Shown here piece after piece: positions 21,920-30,504 of a DNA stretch of 58,000 nucleotides. The notes beneath the pieces were generated by a model. That model was given only the letters and a program-made list of their open reading frames with translations, did not search any database and was not told where the DNA came from. The DNA comes from Adiantum capillus-veneris (Eukaryota > Streptophyta > Polypodiopsida > Polypodiales > Pteridaceae), in the NCBI GenBank assembly GCA_014529385.2, contig CM043952.1, positions 71,766,799 to 71,824,798 of the forward strand, written 5' to 3'. A program made the translations under genes and the position numbers. Numbering within the stretch: the first letter of the stretch is position 1; each line of letters opens with the position of its first letter.

Positions 21920-22379
21920 CTAAAATGAAAACACACCCCCCAATGAGGCCCTTATCCCTGCACATGCACTAATAATTAGCAAAGGGAAAACACATACCTG
22001 AGACAGATAAAGAGCACAGTGTCACCAAGCTCAATGTTGGGGTTTACAAGCATACTTGTGTCTTGAGGGCATATGTCCAAGTACACCTCATCATCTCCAA
22101 ACAAGGAGACATCCACCACCATTTGGCCTGTAGCTTTTTCGTAAAGGAGAGAGTTGGATGCTCTTAAAATTTTTGCTTGCTCTTTAAGGATAGCATCCTC
22201 TGATATCATGTCTTGTTCCCTCTCAACCTCCTTTCCTGCTTTGATATCCGGGGCCTTTCTTGTCTCATACTCATGTGTAACATCCTCAATGACAACCCCT
22301 GAATCTTTTTGCTGCTTGGAAGGAGGGATATTTAAAATTTGGAAGGCTTTAAGATCCTCACTAGGAATAAGCTCAAGAG

Positions 22380-22692
22380 CCTTATCAAACTTGTACCTCA
22401 GCCTTGACACAAGCACAAAATCTTTGCTCACAAGTGTGACCTTGTGAGAAAATGAAACTGCAATGTAGCTATCATTCATAAAGTCTATGAGAAAATCCTC
22501 GACAACTTCCTGAAGGCAGATCAAAGCTTGATATTGCCACCTTACTGAGACAAAAGTTTTGATATTCATCATGCTCACAAGTCTATCTGATATCTCTTTG
22601 ACAAATCTCATGAAAGGTAGCTTTGGAATCAATAGACAAGTAGACTTTTGTGCTTTTCTTATTTCTCTTAAAGATTTGACTTGATAATTCAA
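22380..22692 (-). other. Histone H3 fold domain within ORF2
   Basis: About 104 codons that align with canonical H3 from residue 46 to the C-terminus. H3-like: LREIRKxQKST, LLIxKLPFxRxVxEI, LQE, KVT, KD. Different: 25 residues instead of 17 between the alpha 1 EI and the alpha 2 LQE, W-Q-x-Q-A-L in place of the F-Q-S-S-A-V type block, and no CAIHAKR. These differences are those that separate CenH3 from H3, though loss of constraint could also lengthen the loop. Confidence 0.8.
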
Positions 22693-22831
22693 CCTTTTTC
22701 TAGCAGTGGGCCTCTGACGAGGTTGTGGAGGTGGTTTCTAAATCATCTTTCTTTGAATCTTTTGGGCCTTGGTAGATTTTTCTTATAGTTTGTTTCGTCC
22801 TCGCCATTTGGGTAAAAAAGTACAAAACACC

Positions 22832-23275
22832 GCACGACGCGATAGCTGGGTCACCCACAATCTAGAAGCTGTCCGTATCGCATCGTATGTGAAGCTAATG
22901 ATCTTGGCTAGGAATCATGGAAGGACACCTGCACGATGCGATAGCCGGGTCACCCACATTCTAGAACATGTCCGTATCACATCGTATGTGAAGTTGTTGA
23001 TCTTGGCAATGAATCAAGGAAGGACACCTGCACGATGCGATAGCCAAGTCACCCACATTCTAGAACATGTTCGTATCGCATCATATGTGAAGCTGTTGAT
23101 CTTGGAAATGAATCAAGGAAGGACACCTGCATGACGTGATAGCTAGGTCACCCACATTCTAGAACATATCCGTATCGCGTCGTATGTGAACCTGTTGACC
23201 AAGTGGCAAGGAACCCGCACGCCGCGATATCTTGGTAACCCACAATCTATAACTTTTCCGTATCGCATCGTACGG
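22832..23275. repeat. 99 bp tandem repeat array, each unit an imperfect palindrome
   Basis: Units start at 22832, 22931, 23030, 23129 and 23217 (period 99, 99, 99, 88; the last is truncated). Each carries ACGATGCGATA near its start and the complement TATCGCATCGT about 30 bp later, enclosing GGTCACCCACATTCTAGAACA. The array begins 25 bp upstream of the ORF2 ATG and lies in the shared 5' region of ORF2 (minus) and ORF3 (plus). It could be a transposase or regulator binding array, or a bidirectional promoter. Confidence 0.9.
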
Positions 23276-23853
23276 GTTAGGAATAAGAAGCATTCCGGAA
23301 GTGCAAAGAATTGGACGAGGAGGGGTAGCGCGGGTTGATGGAAAGATGCCTGAGGAAAGAGATAAGATTGGCAGAAAGGGGATGTGCGGGTCGTTTAGAA
23401 GGTACGACATGACGCAAATGTGTGGTTTGTCGGAAGGTAAAATATGAGCACGTGAGAGAGTTTTTTATATAGCCGACCGTCCGTTCTACGATCGTTGGAA
23501 GCATGCCATGTGGCATGTGTGCATGGATGACACGTGTCCATAACGGTTATTTTTGGCACCTTACTTCTCTCTCCACTCTACACGTCGCTTTGGTCTCTCA
23601 AGGTCCCTTCGTCCAGCACGACGCGAGGGTACGCGTTTGCAAACTTTGGGTGGGGCCTCTATCGTGTGGTTTGGGCTTCTCCTAGGATCCACTAGATAGC
23701 TCTCACATGACGTGACTGGAACAATTTGCATGTCGTGGAACGTACCCCTATCTCTTCATTTGGGCTTCTCTCTCCATCACTTTGGCGCGTGCTTGTCGAC
23801 CTTCACTCTGTGCCTAGCTAGCTTTACCGCTTTGATTTTTTCTCAACCATATC
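23276..23853. promoter_or_regulatory. Divergent intergenic region of element A, ORF3 side
   Basis: GC-richer than the rest of the element, with no convincing frame. It lies between the palindrome array and the ORF3 ATG. It contains CACGTG (about 23450) and several ACGTG words (for example GACACGTGTCC near 23530), which are plant G-box-like cores; whether they act is unknown. Confidence 0.35.
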
Positions 23854-24472
23854 ATGAACGAAGGTCGGGAGGAGAGTCCAAGTGAGAAGCTATTGGTTGA
23901 TGTGATGGATGGTGGTGACATGGAAGTGTACACCAAAGCATATGAAATATTCAACCCTTTGTTTGATCTTGCAGTTTTGCTAGACAATTTGAAAGACTTT
24001 TGTCAGAAGAATTCAAAGAGTTTGAAGGGGCAGTTGAAGGCAAGTGTTTGGTTTTAGATGGCAAGACTTATTGCCATCTAACCGAATTTACTATCAGCTC
24101 AATTGAGAAACAAGGAGGTTTGGAAGCTTTTCTAAGACGACTTCCTTTGTTTGTCCACCTACCATTTCTTGTCAATTACATTCAAAGACTTGAAACCTTG
24201 TTCTGAAAGAAGTTTCCTTTCTTTTCTTTTTGTTCCTTAAAGTTGACCTGCAAGGAAAAGTTGATGAAGTGAAAGATACAGATGAAGAGGTAACAAATAA
24301 AATTGTTTCCACAGTTTTGCAGCTTGAGAAAAGTGAAATTCTAGAAGAGGAGGAAATTGATGTTGCAATTGAGGAGCAGAAGAATGCAAATTTTGATGTG
24401 TCTCAATTTAGAGCTAGAACTATCATTCATGAGCCAACAGATGAGGCCCAGATGCACTTGCTCTATGCATGA
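23854..24472 (+). pseudogene. Element A ORF3: acidic helical protein of unknown function
   Basis: ATG at 23854 starts MNEGREESPSEKLLVDVMDG. At about 24001 a one-base loss in a T run shifts the frame, which then continues as SEEFKEFEGAVEGKCLVLDG to YIQRLETLF, TGA at 24204-24206. A second open piece (24239-24472) continues with GKVDEVKDTDEEVTNKIVS and ends QMHLLYA; a pyrimidine tract and AAAG acceptor-like site precede it, so an intron is likely. The protein is acidic, mostly helical by look, with no domain I recognise. It is divergent from ORF2 and convergent with ORF4, overlapping the ORF4 3' end by about 50 bp. Confidence 0.45.
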
Positions 24473-26782
24473 GAAGAGTGCAATTGAATAATTCCTTTAG
24501 TGCATTGATCCTTCTTTGTCCCCTTCCCTTTCTCGTACACTTGAAAAAAGAAGTCCTCGCTTGATAGTGATATTTTTCCATTCCATGTTGCAAGGGGTCC
24601 TTGTTTTGCAAAATATGGTCCATGCAGGTACAGAATATGCTAAAAATAAAAAAAATTTAGTTGAACTCAATAGGATGCAATGTAAAATACTGTCCAGACT
24701 TTAGAAAGTAATTCAATACTCACCAAGTAATATGTGATGTCTTTTGCTCCCCAAGCATCTGTAATAGCAGTCATTAAAAGCTTTATTGTATTTTTAAAGC
24801 ATAAGTAGCAGAGGTAACTTGTTGTCTCAAAACTTTCAAAAAATCATCAAGCTTCTTCCACACTTCCATGCGTCTGTTGGCTACATTTGGTCTACTTTTG
24901 ACATTGGTTGTTATTACACAAAGATCCTTCCAGCAGTTCCACATAGCATCAACTTGTTTGTTGTCATGGTTACTCAAAAATCTTATGGCTTTTGCTCCAC
25001 CCATTGAAACATCTTGCAAAACATCACCCGTTCCTTTTGAAAGAGTAGGATCTTTTTTTATATGCATTTGACCACCATGAAAACCCATTTGAGAGAGCAA
25101 AGCCTCGCATTTTTCTATGCACTCATTTGCAAGTTTAGTTGGCTTAATAGAATATGCATAATCAAGATGGAGTCGAAGCAATTTGTCCAAGATTCTAATC
25201 TCTGCATGCGTTGTACATACATGTATATTTTTTAAATCTATTGTTATAATTGGATCCCAAATCATAGAAGATGATGGGTAGTCGATGACGTTCACACTAT
25301 TTCTTGATGGTGGTTTTCCAACCTCGTGTTATGCAAGCCATCTTTTTGTTCCAGTGCTTGCCAATGACCATGCAATATAGACATGGATACTTGGTATTGG
25401 CACCTCCACATACACCAAACATGCACTTTAATGATTTTAGGTCGGCATCCAAGTGCCATTCTACAAAAAAGTCACCCATGCCATCTACACAGAGTTTTTC
25501 ACCTGCATTTTGGTCCTGTATAATAGAAGGGATATCGGTCTGCAAAAAGAGCCATTTCAATGTATCATGATTTTCTATTGGTATTTGAGCTGCTCCGATC
25601 CACCAAATCTCCCTTTCTGATTGAGTTTTGTGGTATGGGGAATCAAGCTTACCCTCGCTATAGTCCAATGCTCTATTCATAAGGGATATGGATACTCTTT
25701 CCATTTTTTGACATTTTTGAATTTGAGCTTCATCCAATTTCATAACAAATATAAGTTTTCCTTCACAATCTACTTCTTGCATATTATAGTATCTCACCAT
25801 AGTAGATTGAACATTTTTTATACTCATCCAAATTTTATTAAAAACATCATACTCAAAAGAATTTTTATTTTTATTTTTTCATATGGCATCGTTCCTTATA
25901 TATGATAGTACTCTCCAAAATGTTCGGGTATTTCTTTGTTTAACAGAGTCCTAACTTTTCCAACATTGTGAGGCCTAGGCAACCCAAAATCTTTAATCTT
26001 GTAATACTTTAAAACCTGAAACCAGGTTTTAGAGATGGCCCTGTAACCCCTTCTAGTCACCCCCATTGTGTCACAGAATTCTTGCATTTGAGAAGGTTGG
26101 ACCAGTAAACCCATATCTTTCAGTAAATTTTTAAATACCAATTTCTTTTGAGTTTGATTTTTAGGAAGTTTCAAAAGATTTAGAATATCACTTTTGTTCA
26201 TTACCTCATTCAAAAATCTCACCCTTTCTTGAACATTGGACATATCAAATCCTAAAATAATAGTCACATGTTCTCTAGTAATCTTTAATCTTTTTTTTCT
26301 TTGTCCAGAACCTTCTGATAAGTTTACTACATCTCTCATTTTTTTTACTCGTGCTCTTAATCCTATTGGAGTTTCTTTTAAAGTCTGAAGCTGGTGATTT
26401 TCTTGTTTTAGAGATGCTGTTTGGTTTTCAAGTTCTAAAATTCTTGTTGCATTTGAAGACAAAACAGTTTTGAGATATGGAATGTAATGTGTAATCCTAG
26501 TAATCCATCAACCCCATCACCAACAAATCTCATCAAATCATGAGGTGTGTGAAAAGATGGATACCTTCAAGTGTTAGGATCCGGTGGATACAAGCTCCCA
26601 TCTGTCCATATATCAATGTGTTTCTTTCCCTCATTGTGAAGTTGTTGTGCTTCATTTATAGTTGTAACTGGTCTTTGATAGACACTCCGCGTAGTAGCAT
26701 ATTCTTGGCTTAGGTTAATGTTCAAGTGAAACTTGCGGTTATCACTAATGGAAGATGTATTAGTCATTGTAGCTAGATACAC
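24423..26782 (-). pseudogene. Element A ORF4: probable transposase of an unnamed family
   Basis: Minus-strand gene; start ATG at 26782 or, matching the homologue better, 26767. Blocks in order: HIDIWTDGSLYPPD (26610), FHTPHDLMRFVGDGVDGLLG (about 26540), a coiled coil (LENQTASLKQENHQLQTL), a basic block, PSQMQEFCDTMGVTRRGYRA, GLPRPHNVGKV, EHFGEYYHI (25900), then VMKLDEAQIQKC, ERVSISLMNRAL, REIWWIGAAQIP, VDGMGDFFVEWHLDADLKSL, YPCLYCM, THAEIRILDKLLRLHLDYAY (25200) and finally LQHGMEKYHYQARTSFF (24580). The order and words match 53103-55959. Candidate catalytic acids are in KLDE, the H-x-x-x-R-x-x-D block and GMEK. Nonsense and frame changes occur (TGA near 26566, frame change near 26460, introns near 25870 and 24700). 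Being the gene shared by both elements, it is the best transposase candidate. Confidence 0.65.
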
Positions 26783-26888
26783 TTTAGATTGCGTAGATAT
26801 GCTTTAAATGACAAAAAGGAAAAAATTTGGAGCCGTTTTGACCATAAGCGGCTCTGCTAATTAGTAATTTAAGCAATTTCTTACACAT
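26783..26888. promoter_or_regulatory. ORF4 leader of element A
   Basis: About 106 bp between the right terminal repeat and the ORF4 start; short enough that the promoter must sit in or next to the terminal repeat. Contains AGCCGTTTTGACCATAAGCGGCT, an imperfect inverted repeat (AGCCG...CGGCT). Confidence 0.4.
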
Positions 26889-26917
26889 CCCTTTTTGAGT
26901 CGTTTTTGGCCCTAATG
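26889..26917 (-). repeat. Right terminal inverted repeat of element A
   Basis: Ends GGCCCTAATG at 26917; complement of 18739-18767 with one mismatch. Confidence 0.85.
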
Positions 26918-27079
26918 CAAAAATTCTCACTCTAATTCTCTTAATTCCGTTATTCTCAAAGTTCATAGGCCATTTCCATTACACCTTGACACCTTCCATC
27001 TTTTCTTCTTGATCTTATCTTCTGGGCATGGCCATATCTATTTGATCATATCCTTTGTGACTTGTTTATTTATGTCACT
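26918..27079. other. Right flank of element A, no gene
   Basis: AT-rich. The words ATTCTCAAAGT occur here (26952) and also just left of element A (18720), in the same orientation; this may be chance or a sign of duplicated flanking DNA. Confidence 0.3.
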
Positions 27080-27304
27080 CCATTGAGTATGACTGCCCAT
27101 TTGGAAAATCTGCAGGCCGTTCTAGTTGTTTTTGACAAGGCAGGAAGACCAAGACAAGAGTGAAAGACCACGGACAAAGGAGAAGAGAGAGAGATAGACG
27201 ACTCCATAATTGCAAACCCCAAAGTGTGTAGACTCTTCATACTGAGTGTACATATATAGTGGTGACTCCTAGTTATATATAGCATAGTAGTTGGTATATA
27301 TAGC
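27080..27304 (-). repeat. LTR (mini-LTR/copia-like type), minus orientation
   Basis: Read on the minus strand: polypurine GAGTGGAGG, then TATTGGAGCTATATATACC and, further on, ACACACTTTGGGGTTTGCA. The same order of words (GTGTTGGAGATCTATAGACA, ACTTTGGGGTTT-type end) is at 34187-34300 on the plus strand and, as TGTTGAGCTTATATGTG, in the mini-LTR element at 44304. TG at the LTR start has become TA. The end of this LTR is not defined. Confidence 0.55.
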
Positions 27305-28129
27305 TCCAATACCTCCACTCAAATAGGAGTCCCTAACTGTGGATAAAAAAACCCTTGGGGGTACAAGGGAGAAACCCACACCACCAAATGCATGCATTGC
27401 TATATTAACAATTATCAAAGTTTATATACAAAATTCATTTTTTCCAGGAGCCACACCACTCCATAATATACAATGTGCTCTTTCAAGCATCTTTGGAAGT
27501 TTAAAAACCCTATATATACAATTGAATTGATGAAAATTCTTCAATATCTTTGAGTAGATTCAATATCTTTGAGTAGCTTCAATATCTTTGAGCCCTTGTA
27601 CATGCTGTTTGACGTGGAATTCATCCTTTAAACAACATCAACTCAAGAAACATTTCAAGACATGAAGGTTGGGAGTAACCACATCACATTTTCCTTAGAG
27701 ACGATTCGCATCACCCCTCTAGAGATGACATAGAAACAAACATAATGCCGATGCAATCACATGTGCACACATATATACAAAGCTGGTATGTAATAAACAT
27801 ATTGGGCCCCCCAAGATCTCAACTGACAGCAATCAACATCATGGATTTACGTATCATGGCATTGGAGATGCTTAGAAAAACTTTGAAATAGGAATCATCA
27901 TGATGGATTGACATAACATGGCAGCAAAGACGCTTTCATCATTCAAAAACTTTGACATTGAAGTAATCATCACGGCTTTATGTACCATGGCATCATGGTA
28001 CTCACTGTAGCATTTAATGGCCTAGTAACTTGTGTGTAGAGGAAAATAGCATAAACATAGTGAGCATTTCATTAGAATAGATTCCTAATGAGCATAGTAA
28101 GACTGCTTGAATGGAGAGAGCAACAAAAA
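27305..28129. other. Non-coding retroelement interior or LTR-flank DNA
   Basis: No coding frame. A short triplicated word, TTCAATATCTTTGAGTAG, occurs at 27539-27590, and a phrase with CATGG...TTTACGTA... CATGGCA recurs three times between 27840 and 27990. It probably belongs to the retroelement whose LTR is at 27080-27304, but nothing proves it. Confidence 0.35.
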
Positions 28130-29400
28130 AGCATAACACCTAGTTAGACAGTCATGAACAATAATTCAAAAGAGAGAGAAATTAAGCTATTGACAACAAT
28201 TGAGGACCGGATTTACATGGAGTTGGTCCCCCCTCCAAAATGTCTTTGTATTATAGGTTTCCCCCATCAAGGGAGACATTTTACAATATAATCCTTTGTG
28301 TTTTTTTAATAACTAGCTAGTGCAATGAAGATGGAAGCTTCAATCACTGTGCACACACTTATAAAACACAACATAAATTCCCTCATGATCTCAGACCCAA
28401 GACCTCACACACCTTCAAAGATGGTGAGAGCTAGCGGGGTATGAGAGTAGATTGGGAGGAAGCAGGAGTCGTCTTACGAGAAAGAAGTATATCTCCTCAC
28501 ATAATCACTCATAAAAGCTTAGCATAGCTTATTAATTAGCATGGTAGAGGAGATGAGCATTCATTGAAGCTTGGCTCTTGATTGGATTTGCATCCCAAAG
28601 CCAAGAGTTGTTGGTGTAGGCCTCTCTTCTCACAAGCTTGGAGTAGATGATGAGCTTCCCATTAAAGCTTGAGAAGGAGAGAGGGAGTATTCTTGATTCA
28701 CACGTGAGATTGTGTGAGTGTGTGTGTGATAATTCCTTGTCAAATTTAGTCCCCCTCTCTTTGTTGGTCGACCCCTCTTGCAATTTACTCTTGCTAGTCC
28801 CCCATTGGACCCTGCAAAGCTTAGCCAATGAAAATTGAGAAGCATAAGTGATAGCCTTGTGACATGTGTCCCCCTTTCCCATTTTTTGAGAGCTTTAGGT
28901 AATTAAATAATGCAATTAAACTCTCATTGGACCCCTTTATCTGCTAGCCAATAGGAATCAGGCAAGCCATTGGGTTGCTGAATGCTCATTGGACCCCTTG
29001 GGAGACTGTCCAATAGTCTTCTAGAGAGATTAATTCTTACTGGTTCTTTTATCAAGTGTTTTTAAATGAATTAAACTAGATTTACTATAGCCTAATTCTC
29101 ATAGGTCCACCTCTATGGCCATCCAATAGGATTTGAGTGCACCTTGTGGGCAAATGGGCTAGGGAGTTGACATGTGTCCCCTATTCCTTTTGTGTAAAGG
29201 GAGCCTGTGAGTGTGTATGTTTCTCTCTCATCCCCTACTTATAGGGCTCGCCCCCAAGGATTTCATTAACGTAATCATGATTGTGTGATTACGTCAATAA
29301 CTCTAGTATTTACACAAGAAAATAACTTGATCACGTTAGTTGTTAATGTGACTTTGATTATGACCTGCAAAACCCAATAGAGCCGGTTAGCCCACCAGGC
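28130..29400 (-). repeat. LTR-like copy of the retroelement 1 LTR, inverted
   Basis: On the minus strand this matches 17860-18690 block by block: the Pro/Thr-poor CATTGG/CCAATAG region, the repeat CTTCTC...AAGCTTG, the GGAGTTGGTCC-type region and the CTCTCTCTTTTGAA...TTATTGTTCAT end. It holds four or more paired CTCATTGGACCCC ... CCAATAG motifs (28911-29115). Probably a solo or truncated LTR of the same family as retroelement 1, in opposite orientation. Confidence 0.6.
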
Positions 29401-29495
29401 TTTTTATTTTTCCCTGCGGGGCCCGTCGGGCTTTTTTATTTTCGTGGCGGGGCCGTCGGGTATATGTAATTGCCCGGTGGGCCCGCTGGGAAAAC
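29395..29495. repeat. GC-rich short repeat patch
   Basis: Three to four copies of GGGSCCGYCGGG-like words (CGGGGCCCGTCGGGCTTTTT, CGGGGCCGTCGGGTAT, CGGTGGGCCCGCTGGG) in an AT-rich setting, capable of GC hairpins. No gene. Confidence 0.6.
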
Positions 29496-30504
29496 AAAAA
29501 AGCATGACAAGAGTAATTATATGAAGTAAACAGTGTGCTAACTGTGGTCCTTTAGCTAGTCAAATCCTTGGGGAGTGTATTCGAGTGCCGGGTATAGTCA
29601 TCTCCTTGTGAATTGACCTACGATTACAGAGTCACGGGTCCTTTTTTTGGCCCAAACGTGATTCTTATTTTGGTAACCACTTCTAAAAAAATTTAATTCA
29701 TTCACCGACATAAAGGTACAAAACCAAAACAAATGAAAACTTGGAGAGTCGTGCTCGTTGCAAAGAAGCAATTGATCCAAATGAGGGCTGTAATTGGTTT
29801 TAGAAGATGAGCATATGTAAATGACAAGTCGATAGTCAAGGATCGGATGTCCTGTACTAGTGTACTAGAATATAAAGATCCTTGAAGTCTTGCATTTTTC
29901 ATCATCATAGATTTGAGTTGATTTACACTGTCACTCCACAATATAAGAGCTACAATCCTTAATTGCGTTAAAATAGCTTTTATATATTGAATTGGTTACA
30001 TGGGGGGACTACAATCCTTCACTGGGTACAAGTAGTCTTGAATTGAGTGATTATATTGAAGGTTTATTTGCGTTATTTCATGCATTGTTCTATACACAGA
30101 GTGCAATATGTATTATGATATAGATTATTAGTGCATGAAATGACCAATCATATATTTTATTTCTTTCGTTTGTTTTTTGTAGCAATTGAAATTAGATGTG
30201 TCTTATTGTTTGCAAATCAAAGTGTACATATTTAAATAATCATTATAATAATAGCTGCATTCAGAAATTCGTAGCATTGTTGTAGTTATTATGCCATGCA
30301 TAGATTGTATTGCAATGTGTATGTTTACTCACAATATAGGTGATCGATACGTGGATTGACTAGCGTGGATTGAAAATCTCATATTGTTTATCATGGTTAC
30401 TTTCATATTGAATGGTTCTTTAATTTTAATAGATATTGAAAACAAGAAAAATGTTTCAAAAACTAAACATCTGATTCTTTTATCTTCAGTTTTAATTTAA
30501 AAGC
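29496..30504. other. Non-coding DNA before the hAT remnant
   Basis: AT-rich without an open gene. It may be the 5' region of the hAT element; I could not find a terminal repeat matched downstream of 32710. Confidence 0.35.

Larger units (their letters stand above)
20593..22807 (-). pseudogene. Element A ORF2: H3/CenH3-like histone fold plus Ulp1-like protease and basic tail
   Basis: The minus-strand ATG at 22807 opens with MARTKQTIRK, the first seven residues being exact histone H3. After a short tail containing one frame change and a TAG, the frame starting near 22692 gives the H3 fold: SLREIRKAQKSTCLLIPKL (alpha N), PFMRFVKEI (alpha 1), a loop about 8 residues longer than H3, VRWQYQALICLQEVVEDFL (alpha 2), KVTLVSKDFVLVSRLR (alpha 3). 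The Trp (codon 22539-22537) and long loop 1 are CenH3/CENP-A traits. An acidic linker follows. Exons 21919-21765, 21693-21604 and 21528-21383 join in phase to give a C48/Ulp1-like core: GHWSLIIF (catalytic His), VPLQTDSTSCG (oxyanion Gln and catalytic Cys); the usual Asp is Asn in IIFMNSL. The final exon (from 21292) is Lys and Ser-Pro rich. Several stops and indels make this copy defective. Confidence 0.8.
18739..26917. mobile_element. Element A: 8.2 kb DNA transposon carrying an H3/CenH3-like gene
   Basis: Bounded by 29 bp terminal inverted repeats (18739-18767 and 26889-26917) with one mismatch. Inside are four multi-exon genes in the order ORF1 (+), ORF2 (-), ORF3 (+), ORF4 (-), that is, two convergent pairs, plus a 99 bp tandem palindrome array between the divergent ORF2 and ORF3. 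ORF4 is the probable transposase and has a diverged homologue at 53103-55959. ORF2 is H3-like. No clean target duplication is visible: AATCTCAC on the left and AATTCTCAC a few bases beyond the right end is the best approximate pair. I cannot place the element in a named superfamily. It sits in LTR-like DNA, so it is an insertion and not a host locus. Confidence 0.75.

Noticed and set aside
20593-22807. ORF2 as an ordinary host histone H3 gene invaded by repeats
   Set aside because: It is enclosed by matched inverted repeats with other element genes, contains protease exons, and a second element has the same linkage. Not fully excluded, but less likely.
22832-23275. Regular repeat array that superficially looks like CRISPR
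   Set aside because: Units are 99 bp direct tandem repeats without unique spacers, in a eukaryotic transposon; no cas-like genes.
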